This document shows positions 19,201 to 29,884 of a stretch of 64,000 nt of DNA, in pieces (the first letter of the stretch is position 1; each line of letters starts with the position of its first letter). Origin of the DNA: Prorocentrum cordatum (Eukaryota; Sar; Dinophyceae; Prorocentrales; Prorocentraceae); the NCBI GenBank assembly GCA_963575745.1, contig CAUYUJ010019930.1, forward strand, positions 1 to 64,000, read 5' to 3'. A program made the position numbers and the translations under genes. The notes beneath the pieces were generated by a model. It was not told the DNA's origin. It ran no database searches and saw only the letters and a list, made by a program, of their open reading frames with translations.

Positions 19201-19420
19201 AGGAGCCGTCGTCGTCGGAGTAGGAGGAGGAAGAGGAGGAGCAGGAGGAGGAGCAGGAGGAGGAGGAGGAGGAAGAGAAGGAGGAGGAGATGGAGGACTG
19301 CGAGGACGAGGAGGACGAGAAGGAGGAAAAGGAGAAGGAGGAGGAGGAGGAGGAGGAGGAGGAGGGGGAGGGGGAGGAGGGAGGAGGAAGAAAAAGAGGA
19401 GGAGGAGGAGGAGGACAATT
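19201..19420. repeat. (GAG)n array with interruptions
   Basis: GGAGGA triplets with GTC, AAG and GAC interruptions. The same stretch is open in several frames on each strand. Confidence 0.95.
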
Positions 19421-19423
19421 GCG

Positions 19424-19745
19424 AGCTTGGGGGCCTCTTGGGCCGTCTTGGCGGTCCCGGGGGCCTCTTGCGTATCTCGGGGAGCCTCTTGTGGCCTCTT
19501 GGGGGTCTCTTGGGGGCCTCTTGGAGGCCTCTTGGGGGCCTCTTGGGGCCTCTTGGGGCCCTCTTGGGGCGCTCTTGGGGCGCTCTTGGGAGCCTTCGAG
19601 GCGCTCTTGGGGCCATCTTGGTGGAGATCTATCAAAGAAGGGGGGGTCCCCAATTAGCGCTGCCCCTCTAGAGTGCCTCGAGTCGCCTCTTGGGCCCCCC
19701 CAAGAGGCCAAAATCCTTCCAAAACCTAGGTAAAATCAATGTTTT
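19424..19745. repeat. DR-10 unit, copy A
   Basis: A run of words like GGGGGCCTCTTGG is followed by GAGATCTATCAAAGAAGG, CCTCTAGAGTGCCTCGAGTC, GCCTCTTGGGCCCCCC and CCAAAACCTAGGTAAAATCA. Copies B and C at 22171-22779 have the same order. Together these direct copies flank the 73-bp and GAGGCT arrays. Confidence 0.88.
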
Positions 19746-19894
19746 TTACCTAACAGCGAAGACTGATAGGTTTCTAGTGGTGTAAAAAGAGAGCAGCAGA
19801 TGACTCCACAGGGGGGTCTGGGCAGCCGTTGGGGAGGTGTTGGGGGGCTGTTGGGGGGCCGTTGGGGATTGCCGGGGAACCTCGTTTTTCGCAA

Positions 19895-20345
19895 ACAGTC
19901 ACGCACTTCGTGCTCTTCGACCTCCCAGAACTCCATTCTTCGACCTCCCAGAACTCCATTCCCGGGCCACATTCTGAATGCCCGGAGCCAACTGTAGGCC
20001 ACTTCGTGGTCTTCGAGTTCCCAGAACTCCATTCCCGGGCCACATTTTGGATGCCCGGAGCCAACTGTAGGCCACTTCGTGGTCTTCGAGTTCCCAGAAC
20101 TCCATTCCCGGGCCACATTTTGGATGCCCGGAGCCAACTGTAGGCCACTTCGTGGTCTTCGAGTTCCCAGAACTCCATTCCCGGGCCACATTTTGGATGC
20201 CCGGAGCCAACTGTAGGCCACTTCGTGCTCTTGGACTTCCCAGAACTCCATTCCTGGGTATGATTTTGAATGCCCGGAGCAAACTGTAGGCCACTTCGTG
20301 TTCTTCGAGTTCCCAGAATTCCATTCCCTGGTCACATTTTGAATG
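19895..20345. repeat. 73-bp tandem array, about six copies
   Basis: ATTCCCGGGCCACATTTTGG recurs at 20031, 20104 and 20177 (exact 73-bp spacing), with diverged units on both sides. Each unit also has AACTGTAGGCCACTTCGTG. The period shifts frame each copy, so the open minus-strand frame is not evidence of coding. Confidence 0.93.
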
Positions 20346-22025
20346 CTGAGGCAGGCTGATGCTGAGGCTGAGGCAGGCTGAGGCAGGCTGAGGCTGAGGC
20401 CGAAGCTGAAGGCAGACTCAGGCTGAGGCTGATGCAGGCTGAGGCTGAGGCTGAAGCAGGCTGAGGCTGATGCAGGCTGAGGCTGAGGCAGGCTGAGGCT
20501 GAGGCTGAGGCTGATGCAGGCTGAGGCTGAGGCAGGCTGAGGCTGAGGCCGAGGCTGAAGGCAGATTGAGGCTGAGGCTGAAGCAGGCCGAGGCTGAGGC
20601 TGAGGCTGAGGCAGGCTGAGGCTGAGGCTGAGGCAGGCTGATGCTGAGGCAGGCTGAGGCTGAGGCTGAGGCTGATGCAGGCTGAGGCTGAGGCAGGCTG
20701 AGGCTGAGGCCGAGGCTGAAGGCAGACTGAGGCTGAGGCTGAAGCAGGCTGAGGCTGAGGCTGAGGCAGGCTGAGGCTGAGGCTGAGGCTGAGGCAGGCT
20801 GAGGCTGAGGCAGGCTGAGGCTGAGGCTGATGCAGGCTGAGGCAGAGGCAGGCTGAGACTGAAGCCGAGGCTGAAGGCAGATTGAGGCTGAGGCTGAAGC
20901 AGGCTGAGGCTGAGGCAGAGGCAGGCTGAGGCTGAGGCTGAGGCAGGCTGATGCTGAGGCAGGCTGAGGCTGAGGCTGAGGCTGATGCAGGCCGAGGCTG
21001 AGGCAGCCTGAGGCTGAGGCCGAGGCTGAAGGCAGACTGAGGCTGAGGCTGAAGCAGGCTGAGGCTGAGGCTGAGGCAGGCTGAGGCTGAGGCTGAGGCA
21101 GGCTGATGCTGAGGCAGGCTGAGGCTGAGGCTGAGGCTGATGCAGGCTGAGGCTGAGGCAGGCTGAGGCTGAGGCCGAGGCTGAAGGCAGACTGAGGCTG
21201 AGGCTGAAGCAGGCTGAGGCTGAGGCTGAGGCAGGCTGAGGCTGAGGCTGAGGCAGGCTGATGCTGAGGCAGGCTGAGGAGGCTGAGGCTGATGGGCTGA
21301 GGCTGAGGCTGAGGCTGAGGCCGAGGCTGAAGGCAGACTGAGGCTGAGGCTGAAGCAGCTGAGGCTGAGGCTGAGGCAGGCTGAGGCTGAGGCTGAGGCT
21401 GAGGCTGATGCTGATGCTGCAGGCTGAGGCTGAGGCTGAGGCTGATGCAGGCTGAGGCTGAGGCAGGCTGAGGCTGAGGCCGAGGCTGAAGGCAGACTGA
21501 GGCTGAGGCTGAAGCAGGCTGAGGCTGAGGCTGAGGCAGGCTGAGGCTGAGGCAGGCTGAGGCTGAGGCTGAGGCTGATGGGCTGAGGCTGAGGCAGGCT
21601 GAGGCTGAGGCCGAGGCTGAAGGCAGACTGAGGCTGAGGCTGAAGCAGGCTGAGGCTGAGGCTGAGGCAGGCTGAGGCTGAGGCTGAGGCAGGCTGAGGC
21701 TGAGGCTGAGGCTGAGGCTGAGCAGGCTGAGGCTGAGGCAGGCTGAGGCTGAGGCCGAGGCTGAAGGCAGACTGAGGCTGAGGCTGAAGCAGGCTGAGGC
21801 TGAGGCTGAGGCAGGCTGAGGCTGAGGCTGAGGCAGGCTGATGCTGAGGCAGGCTGAGGCTGAGGCTGAGGCTGAGGCAGGCTGAGGCAGGCTGAGGCTG
21901 AGGCCGAGGCTGCAGGCAGACTGAGGCTGATGCAGGAGCAGGCTGAGGCTGAGGCTGAGGCAGGCTGAAGCTGAGGCTGAGGCTGATGCTGAGGCAGGCT
22001 GAGGCTGAGGCTGAGGCTAATGCAG
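20345..22025. repeat. GAGGCT hexamer array with ~150-bp higher-order repeat
   Basis: About 1.7 kb of GAGGCT hexamers with GCAGGCT and GATGCAGGCT variants. The marker word GAAGGCAGA recurs about 11 times at 131-161-bp intervals, showing a higher-order unit. The minus strand has no stop in any frame of CAGCCT repeats, creating a 764-codon frame (19736-22030) of Gln-Pro, Ser-Ala and Leu-Ser dipeptides. I treat it as non-coding. Confidence 0.95.
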
Positions 22026-22170
22026 GCCACTCTGCGACTGTCATCGCGAATGCGACTACGACTGCGAGAACAGCAGAACTCTACAACTGGATTCTCATCT
22101 GAATCTTAAGGGGGATGCTTCCAGATATGCTCCTACACATCGCTGTTAGGTTGCTTTGCCGGGATAATTG

Positions 22171-22830
22171 TTTTCTCGCCTTTTCGCTCTTGGACCCGTC
22201 TTGGGAGCCTCTTGGGCCTCTTGGGGGTCTCTCGGGAGCCTTTTGGAGGCCTCTTGGGCGCCTCTTGGGGCCTCTTGGGGCGCTCTCGGGGCGCTCTTGG
22301 GGCGTTCTTGGGAGCCTTCGGGGCGCTCTTGGGGCCATCTTGCAGGATATCGATCAGAGAAGAGGGGGTCCCCAATTAGCGTTGCCCCTCTAGAGTGCCT
22401 CGAGTCGCCTCTTGGGCCCCCCAAGAGGCCAAAATCCTTCCAAAACCTAGATAAAATCAATGTTTTCTGTTTTCTCGCCTTTTCGCTCTTGGAGCCGTCT
22501 TGGGCCATCTTGGACTCTCTTGGGGCCTCTTGGGGGTCTCTTGGCAGCCTCTTGGAGGCTTCTTGGGGGCCTCTTGGGGTCTCTTGGGGCCCTCTTGGGG
22601 CGCTCTTGGGGCGCTCTTGGGAGCCTTCGGGGCGCTCTTTGGGCCATCTTGGAGGAGATCTATCAAAGAAGGGGGGGGTGCTTATTAGCCCCGCCCCTCC
22701 AGAGTGCCTCGAGTCGCCTCTTGGGCCCCCCCAAGATGCCAAAATCCTTCCAAAACCTAGGTAAAATCAATGTTTTGTGTTTTCTCGCCTGTTCGCTCTT
22801 GGAGCTGTCTTGGGCCATCTTGGACGCTCT
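22171..22830. repeat. DR-10 tandem units B, C and a truncated third
   Basis: TTTTCTCGCCTTTTCGCTCT begins near 22171, 22470 and 22780, giving units of about 300 and 309 bp. Each contains CTTGGGG-CC words and the tail CCTC-AGAGTGCCTCGAGTC ... CCAAAACCTAG-TAAAATC. The third unit stops after about 50 bp. Confidence 0.92.
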
Positions 22831-22974
22831 GACACCTCGCGACCGGCCCCGTCCAGGTCAGTGGGGAGGGGTAAGGGGAGGGGTAAACCCCTCCCCGAAG
22901 GGGAAGAAGGGGGTTGGCAGAGGAAACTCCCTAGACCACCTACGCCCTAAAGGGCTGGTGGGATTTCCACGTGA
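22831..22974. other. spacer with GGGGAGGGGTAA repeat
   Basis: GGGGAGGGGTAA is duplicated and followed by CCCCTCCCC, giving a small inverted repeat. No gene. Confidence 0.5.
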
Positions 22975-23140
22975 CAGGGCTCACATGCGCCCCCCAATCC
23001 CTTTCGGCAAACCCCTCACACGGTTCGTGGCCCCACAGGAAGCACCGAAGTCGCTTGTGGAAGGGTCGGTGCGCATCCCCCAGCCCAGTTCGGCACAACC
23101 TTCACACGCTTCGCGGCCCCCATCCGAATGTTCCGTGCCC
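22975..23140. repeat. two diverged units of the ~90-bp minisatellite
   Basis: CTCACATGCG, TTTCGGCAAACCCCTCACACG, TTCGTGGCCCCACAGG, GTCGCTTGTGG and GTTCGGCACAAC match the units at 17590-19065, in the same orientation. They are separated from the main array by about 3.9 kb of other repeats. Confidence 0.85.
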
Positions 23141-23234
23141 CATCTTTCCCGCGGCGCGCTATCGTACATTGCGTGATATGCGAGAGCTGGCGCAGTGCGC
23201 CCCCGAAAAAGTGCCGACGCTCTGACGCTGTTTG

Positions 23235-23813
23235 AGGAGTCAGTAGCGTGAGAAGCGTCAGGAACGTCAGGAGTGTCAGGAGCGTCAGGAGCGCCAGAAC
23301 GTCAGGAGCGTCAGGAGCGTCAGGAGCGCCAGAGCGTCAGCAGCGTCAGAAGCGTTAGGAGCGCCGGAGCGTCAAGAGCGTCAGGAGAGCCAGGAGCGCC
23401 AGCGGCGTCCACAACTCGGGCGCCGCCGCTCGAGACATCCTCACAACTCGAGCTCCGCCGCTCGAGACATCCTCAGAACTCGGGCGTCACCGCTCGAGGT
23501 AACAGTAGCACGACGTGGAAACGCGCCCGCGGAGGAGGATCCCGAGGAGGGAGGAAGGGTGACGAGGAGGGTCATGCAAGAGGGAAAGTCGAAGGAACGC
23601 GGAAGAGAAGGGTGAGGAGGAGGAAGATAGGCATGGCGATGATGATGTTGATGATGTTGCTGCTAATGATGATGGTGCTGATGATGATAATGAGGTTAAA
23701 GGTGGCGATTAAGATGACGACGACGACGATGATGATGTTGATGCTGCTGATGATGATGGTTATGGCGAGGATGAGGATGAGGATGAGGATGAGGATGAGG
23801 ATGAGGATGATGA

Positions 23814-23847
<34 letters not shown>

Positions 23848-24025
23848 GGTGGTGGTGGTGGTGATGATGATGATGATGATGATGATGGTGGTGGCGTTGT
23901 TAGTGGTGATGGTGCTGCTGATGATGATGATCATCATGTCGATCATGCTGATGCTGAGGCTGATGATCATGCTCATGCTTATACTAGTGCTGATGATGCT
24001 GATGACGATGACGATGACGATGATA

Positions 24026-24068
<43 letters not shown>

Positions 24069-24248
24069 CGATGTTGCTGCTGATGATGATGTTGCTGATG
24101 ATGATGCTGATGCTGATGCCGGCGCTGGTGCTGATGCTGATGAGGATGAGGTCGAGGATGATGCTGCAGCTGATGAGGATGCTGCTGATGATGATGATGC
24201 TTATGATGCTGATGCGGCTGATGATGATGGCGGTATGATGACGATGAC

Positions 24249-24279
<31 letters not shown>

Positions 24280-24481
24280 CTGATGAGGATGATGATGAGG
24301 ATGATGATGCTGCAGCTGATGAGGATGATGCTTATGATGCTGATGCGGCTGATGATGATGGTGGGATGATGTCGATGATGATCATGGTGATGATGATGCT
24401 GATGATGATGATGATGCTGATGATGCTGCTGCTGCTGATGACGATGCTGAGGATCTGTATAATAATAATAATACTGATGAT

Positions 24482-24535
<54 letters not shown>

Positions 24536-24549
24536 GTGATGGTGGATGG

Positions 24550-24633
<84 letters not shown>

Positions 24634-25260
24634 GCGTGATGCGCAGGCGGAGGAGGAGGAGGACGAGGAGGAGGAGACAAATGCTACCAAGGAGGAGTAA
24701 GTGGAGCTGCAGCAGGACAACGCTTGTGATATGGAGAAGGATGTCAGCAAGACGTGGTGGTGCAAGAAGCATGATGAAGAAAGAGGAGAGGCAGCAGAAG
24801 GAGGGATGATGTGACTGCCCCCTTGCCTGTCTGCCTGTCTGCCCCTCCGGCTCTCTCAGCCTGGTGGAAGCCTCGAGCGGCGGCGCCCGAGTTGTGAGGA
24901 TGTCTCGGGCGGCGGCGCCCGAGTTGTGGACGCCTCTGGCGCTCCTGGCGCTCCGCTCCTGACGCTCCCGACGCTCTTGACGCCCCTGGCGCTCCTGCCG
25001 CTCCTGACACTCCCGACGCTCCTGACGCCCCTGGCGCCCCTGGCGCTTTTGACGCTCCCGACGCTCCTGACGCCCTTGATGCTCTTGACGCCTGGAGCAT
25101 CAGGAGCGTCGGGGGCGTTAGGAGCGCCAGAAGCGTCAGGAGCGCCAGAATCGTCAGGAGCGTCAGGAGCGTCAGAGCGTCAGGAGCGGCAGGAGCGTCG
25201 GGGGCGTCATGAACGTCAACTGCGTCAGGGGCGTCGGGGGCGTCGTCTGGGGCGTCAAAA
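23235..25260. mobile_element. fold-back element FB-1 with a (GAT)n core
   Basis: The left arm (23235-23505) has (GAGCGTCAG)n, then CGTCCACAACTCGGGCGCCG and CCGCTCGAGACATCCTCACA. The right arm (24868-25095) is its reverse complement in mirrored order, nearly identical over about 100 bp. Between them, 23635-24640 is mostly GAT/GATGAG/GGT triplets. A further block of GAGCGTCAG in forward orientation (25095-25260) makes a second palindrome centred near 25095. No coding capacity beyond poly-Met or poly-Asp frames. Confidence 0.8.
23635..24640. repeat. (GAT)n core of FB-1
   Basis: GAT triplets with GAGGAT, GGT, GCT and GAC interruptions. One frame gives poly-Met and another poly-Asp; neither is credible as a gene. 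Confidence 0.97.
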
Positions 25261-26411
25261 GCGTCAGAGCTCCAGTGCTTTGGGGGCCACTGCTGTGTCA
25301 CCACTCTGACTTGCAGCAGTATATGATGGAGTCTGTCGCCAGGCTATGTCTTCATAGTTTGTTGTATAATCCGAGTGTTCTCGGTGTTTCAAACTGGTGT
25401 TCCAGTTGCAGAGTGGGCCTCATGTCCATACCGACGCTGTGCCCCCGTCGTTCAGAATGTCGCTCTCGCCCCAGCGCGGGCTACTTACGCGGATCCGAAT
25501 CCTCTTTCATCGTTGTCGCCCCCCCCATTGCCCCTCCTCCGCCTGCCCCTGGTCTTCCTGCTCCTCCCACCCATTCCACTCAAATTCCTGCTCTTGCTGC
25601 TGCTGTTCGTCCTCGTGTGCCTTCTTCCTTATCCTCCAGTTTCTCCTGCTCATCCCCCTGCTCGCCCGCCACCTCCTCATCCTCCTACCATGTACGCAGC
25701 CCCCTTTTTCCGATTGCGCAAGATACGATGGATTTTTTTAGAGTCCAGGTCGGCTATGACACGCGTCCGCGAATAGAGAAGCAACACGTGCAATGGTAAG
25801 AGATAGGAGGGAGGCACAGGATGTCAGGTATGGCGCGAGCGCACGTAGCTTGACCGCTCACCACTCTCATTCTCCCCTGCGCTTCTCCACCCTGTATTCC
25901 TCGAACTTCTGTGCTCGACGTGTCTACCTTCAAACTTGCACTCTTGTCGATCTGCATGCGTTTCGTCAGGTATTGCGAGGGGGGAGAAGTTTTCGATCGC
26001 ATCATGGACAACGGGCTCATTTCGGAGTCGTCCACAGCGGACTGCTCCTCTCCTTTTTGGTGCGGCACTCTGTGAAATTGTGCACCGACAAGCCTTCATT
26101 GCTTCAAGAGGCTTACGCCATTCCGCCGACCCCCAAGGAGGCGCTCGCCAGATTCTGTGTGGGAGAGGCACAAACCTCCCGAACAGAAGCACTCTACAGT
26201 TAACCCGCATAGCAAGCATGGGCAACCTTCCCAAGGGTACCCTTGCATCCTTCCCCCTCGACCCATCCTTGGCAGCTTTCGCTGGCCGCGCCCCGCTCGC
26301 AGAGTGTCGGCAGCGCCATCCGATGCGCTTGCATCCCTGTCGCCCGTCCTGATGATACGGGGTGACTGTAAGTGTGACGCGTCGCATCACACAATGACCC
26401 CGGATCCGGTG
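25261..26411. other. mostly unique region, no gene recognised
   Basis: Moderate composition with C-rich patches (25510-25680). Long but overlapping frames occur on both strands (for example plus 25209-25799 and minus 25824-26528). I recognise no domain. DR-6 copy 2 lies inside at 25766-25855. Confidence 0.4.
25766..25855. repeat. dispersed repeat DR-6, copy 2
   Basis: Matches 655-743 in the same orientation. GCGAATAGAGA, CAATGGTAAGAGATAGGAGG, GATGTCAGGTATGGCGCGAGC and GCACGTAGCTTG are shared with small changes. Confidence 0.7.
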
Positions 26412-26590
26412 TAGGGTTTCTTGGGGGCTTTCATAAGCCTTTCGGGGCCTCCTCGAGTGCCTCTTGGGATCGTCAGGGGTCTTTCTTGGGGGTTCGTTGT
26501 GGGCCTCGTGGGGGAATGTGCGGGCCATCTTGTGTCAGAGGGCCCCTTAGGCCTCCTTGAGTTCCTCTTCTTGGGCCCCTATGTGCAGCT
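26412..26590. repeat. CTTGGGG-CC repeat (DR-10 related)
   Basis: Words such as TTTCTTGGGGGCTTTC, GGGGCCTCCTCGAGTGCCTC and TTCTTGGGCCCC relate it to DR-10. The conserved tail is missing. Confidence 0.6.
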
Positions 26591-26604
26591 CTCTTGAGTG
26601 GGGC

Positions 26605-26665
26605 AGGAGGAGGGGGAGGGGGAGGTCGAGGAGGAGGAGGAGAAGGAGGAGGAGGTCGTCAGCAT
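26605..26665. repeat. (GAG)n tract
   Basis: GGAGGAGG and GAGGTCGAGGAGG triplets. Confidence 0.9.
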
Positions 26666-27125
26666 CGACCGATACAACCCAGACACGGTTCTCACTACTT
26701 TCGGCGTGGTGGACAGTCAGCGCGATGATTTGCCTCTTCCGCTCCAGGCCAGTGGTTCATTCGACACTGACACTCGGGTGTGCCGATGCAGTCCCCACTA
26801 GGTCTGCTTGGCCGGTGTGAATGTTGCAGAATACCTCTGCTTGCTCCTGGACGTCGAATAGTTATCCTGACCAGACGCGCTGGGAATGAGTTGCCGTGCG
26901 CATGTGGTTTGCCATTGGAAATTTTGACGAAATGGCGTTTGGCCAAAGAACCCCGCGGCCGTTTCCTCCTTCCTTTTTTTTCCCGCGCTTGCCGCCGGAC
27001 AAACAGCGATGTTGTCTCCCGGCTTGCCCGAGCAGGCGTGCGGACTGTTGATGCCGCGCTGCGACGTAAAACAATGATGGCTTAAGGAATGTGTTGTCAA
27101 TCCTCGAAAGGGTGGTGTGGTGGAG
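26666..27125. other. no gene recognised
   Basis: Unique mixed-composition sequence of about 460 bp between two GAG tracts. Small frames without motifs. Confidence 0.45.
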
Positions 27126-27355
27126 GAAAAGGAGGAGGTCCAGAAGGAAGAGGAGGAGGAGGAGGAGGAGGAGGAGGAGGAGGAGGAGGAGGAAGAAGAA
27201 GAGGAGAGGGAGGAGGGAGGACGAGGAGGGCGGAGGAGGGAGGGAGAGGGGTAGGGAGGAGGGAGGAGGGAGGAGACAGGAGGGAGGAGGGAGGAGGAGG
27301 AGGAGGAGGAGGAGGAGGAGGAGGAGGAGGAGGAGGAGGAGGAAGAGGAGGGACT
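27126..27355. repeat. (GAG)n array
   Basis: GGAGGA triplets with GGGAGG interruptions. Confidence 0.95.
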
Positions 27356-27504
27356 GGACGATAGGGAGGGTCTGATTCTGGCGGTCCCGCAGTCCTCCTG
27401 CGCCTCCTCGCCGCACCGCGCTCCCAGGCTATCGGGCAGCACCAAGGGGGGTCACCACTGGGAGGGTCACCTCGGCATCACCGAAAGAACGTGTTCTACC
27501 GCTG

Positions 27505-28995
27505 CTCGCGGAAAACGGGGGGGGTCACCGGTTCGAACCCCCCCCCCTCCAGAAAACCAGGGGGGTCCACTACCGGTTCGAACCCCTCCCCCGCCCCCAG
27601 TCCATCATGGGGGTCACTACCCGTTCGAACCCCCCCCCTTCGAAAACCAGGGGGGTTCACTGCCGGTTCGGACCCCCCCCCTCCCCTCCACTTCGAAAAC
27701 CGGGAGGGGGTCACTACTGGTTCGATCCCCCCCTTCGCCGCCGGCAAACGATGCCCGCTCCTCGGGACAGATGGAGAATGCTGGGGATGGTGGGACAGTG
27801 GTGGGGACGGTGGTGGTGGGGACAGTGGTGTGGGGACAGTGGGACAGTGGTGCGGACAGTGGTGGGGACGGTGGTGGGGGGGACAGTGGTGAGGGGACAG
27901 CGGGACAGTGGTGGGGACAGTGGGACAGTGGTGGGGACGGTAGTGGCGATGGTGATGACAGTGGTGGGACAGTCGTACAGTGGGGAAAGTGGTGGGGACA
28001 GTGGGGTCAGTGGGACAGTGGTGGGGACAGTGGGGACGGTGGGACAGCACAGTGGGGACAGCGGCGGGGACAGTGGGACAGTGGTGGGAACAGTGGGGAC
28101 AGTAGGACAGTGGTGGGGACCGTGGGGAAAGTGAGGAGAGTGGTGGGACAGTGGAGGGTACAGTGGTGGTGGCGACAGTGGTGAGGGCGGTGGCGAGGAC
28201 GGCGGTGGGATAATGGGACAGAGGTACAGTAGGGACAGTGGTGGGGACAGTGGGGACAGTGGTGAGAACAGAGGGACAGCTCAGTGGGACAGCGGCGGGG
28301 ACAGTGGGACAGTGGGGACAGTGGGACAGTGGTTGGGGCCGTGGAGAAAGTGGGGGGAGTGGAACCGTGGTGGGAACAGTGGTGGGGACAGTGGGGACAG
28401 TGCGACAGTGAGTGGGGGCACTGGTGAGGACAGTAGTGACGGTGGTGGGAACAGCGGGAACAACGGGGACAGTAGTGGTGAGGACAGTGGTGCTGGGGAC
28501 AGCAGTGGGGGTTGTGGGTGTTAGGGACCGGGAGTCGTTTGCTGGCGGTGAGCGTGGGGTGGGGGGGGGAGGGGTTCGAACCGGTAGTGACCCCCCCCGG
28601 TTTTCGAGGGGGGGGGGGTTCGAATCGGTAGTGACCCCCCTGGTTTTCCGTGGGGGGGGAGGCGGAGGGGTTAGAACCGGTAGTGACCCCCCTCGGTTTT
28701 CGAGAGGGGGGGGGGTCGAACCGGTAGTGACCCCCCCCCCGGTTTTCCGGGGAAGGGGGTTCGAACCGGTATAGTGACCTCTGTGACCCCCCCCGGTTTT
28801 CCGGGGGGGGGGGGGGTCGAACCGGTAGTGACCTCTCTCTGGTTTTCTGTTTTGGGGGGGGGGGGGGGAGGGGTTCGAACCGGTAGTGACTCCCATCGGT
28901 TTTCTGGGGGGGGAGGTTCGAACCGGCAGTGACCCCCCCCCCCCCGCAGTTTTGGGGGGGGAGGTTCGAACTGGCAGTGACCCCCCCCCAGTTTT
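27505..28995. mobile_element. fold-back element FB-2 with a GTGGGGACA minisatellite core
   Basis: The left arm (27505-27765) has about five tandem units ordered AAAACC, G-run, TCACTACCGGTTCGAACCCC. The right arm (28525-28995) has about eight units in the opposite orientation, GGGGTTCGAACCGGTAGTGACC, C-run, GGTTTTC. The innermost bases also pair (GCCGGCAAACGATGCCCG against AGTCGTTTGCTGGCGG). The core 27780-28520 is degenerate GTGGGGACAGTGGGACA. Confidence 0.85.
27780..28520. repeat. (GTGGGGACAGTGGGACA)n core of FB-2
   Basis: Irregular minisatellite of GTGGGGACAGTGG words with 9- and 17-base steps. No stop-free frame of interest. Confidence 0.93.
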
Positions 28996-29884
28996 CTCCG
29001 GAGAGAGGGGGGTTAGGGGAGTGGCTGGTGGGGGGTTGTGCCGGGGGAAGGGGGGGGGTCCAGCAGGGGGAGGGGGGATTTTCGGAGGGGTGGGGGGGAC
29101 CTCCGGGCTCCAGAGGAAGAGGGGGGGGGAATTTTCCACAGTAAAGCGGCGGTGAATCACGCTCTCTCGCATCACCCCAATAGTAATATTCGGGTGTCTA
29201 TGCACGCGTCGCCCCCCCAGGGGCGACGCGCGCACTGAGAAATCTTACGGTATATGCCCCGTGGCGGATGTTTTCTGGCCACACCGCTCGGACAAAGATA
29301 TATTACAAGATGGGCATACTAGATGCTCCAGTCGGACGCACGCCTCCAAGTATGACGCATCGTGCCAGTATGTCCGTGTGCGCCCAATGTCAAATCTCGA
29401 GGAGATTTTCGGACGCCTGGGGTCGTTTGTGTGGGCTTTGCAGTGTTTTGGGAGGCCCGCTTCCTCGAGGAGCTGCTGGCTCCTCGGTGATTCGGCGGCG
29501 CCCCTAGTGGCGCCCCCCCTTGGCATTGCCCCAGACGTCTCCACGAGCGTGAACCTTTCGGGTTCGGAGGGGGGTATGGTTCCTCGCGTCCTTCTTGTGC
29601 CGCTTTCTCGAACGATCCCAGCACATCTGGGCACATCTGGGGCCCCAAAGGGTTTTTTGTTTTGTTTTGTGGTTACGTATAACTAGCTAGACGTTGGCTG
29701 TGCCGCGTTTCCAGGGCGTTCGTTTATGATCTCGCGTCCTCGTTTTGCCATGTGTAGCTACTATCACTGAAACTTGTTTGGCCACCCTGAGAAGCGCAAT
29801 CGGTACTGTAACGGTGGTCCGCTCTAGCACTCGGTTTCTCAGGGGTGGTAGACATGGGAAAGAGCGCGGTCTGTGGTCGCTTGG
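28996..29884. other. no gene recognised
   Basis: G-rich up to 29130, then about 700 bp of mixed sequence. A plus frame of 141 codons (29261-29686) overlaps a minus frame of 129 codons (29245-29634), and neither has a known motif. A small perfect palindrome-like pair CGCGTCGCCCC / GGGGCGACGCG sits at 29206-29231. Confidence 0.45.

Noticed and set aside
19895-20345. Regular 73-bp array considered as a CRISPR
   Set aside because: Whole units are near-identical with no variable spacers, and the setting is eukaryotic. The same applies to the 90-bp array and the FB-2 arms.
19736-22030. 764-codon minus-strand ORF of Gln-Pro, Ser-Ala and Leu-Ser dipeptides
   Set aside because: The CAGCCT strand of the hexamer array has no stop in any frame, and the non-repetitive 300 bases at its end are a 73-bp array with a frame-shifting period.
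23635-24700. Poly-Met, poly-Asp and poly-His ORFs
   Set aside because: Direct translations of (GAT)n in different frames.
26798-27445. Ser-rich minus ORF of 215 codons
   Set aside because: Its centre is the (GAG)n array read in reverse, with no conserved flank.
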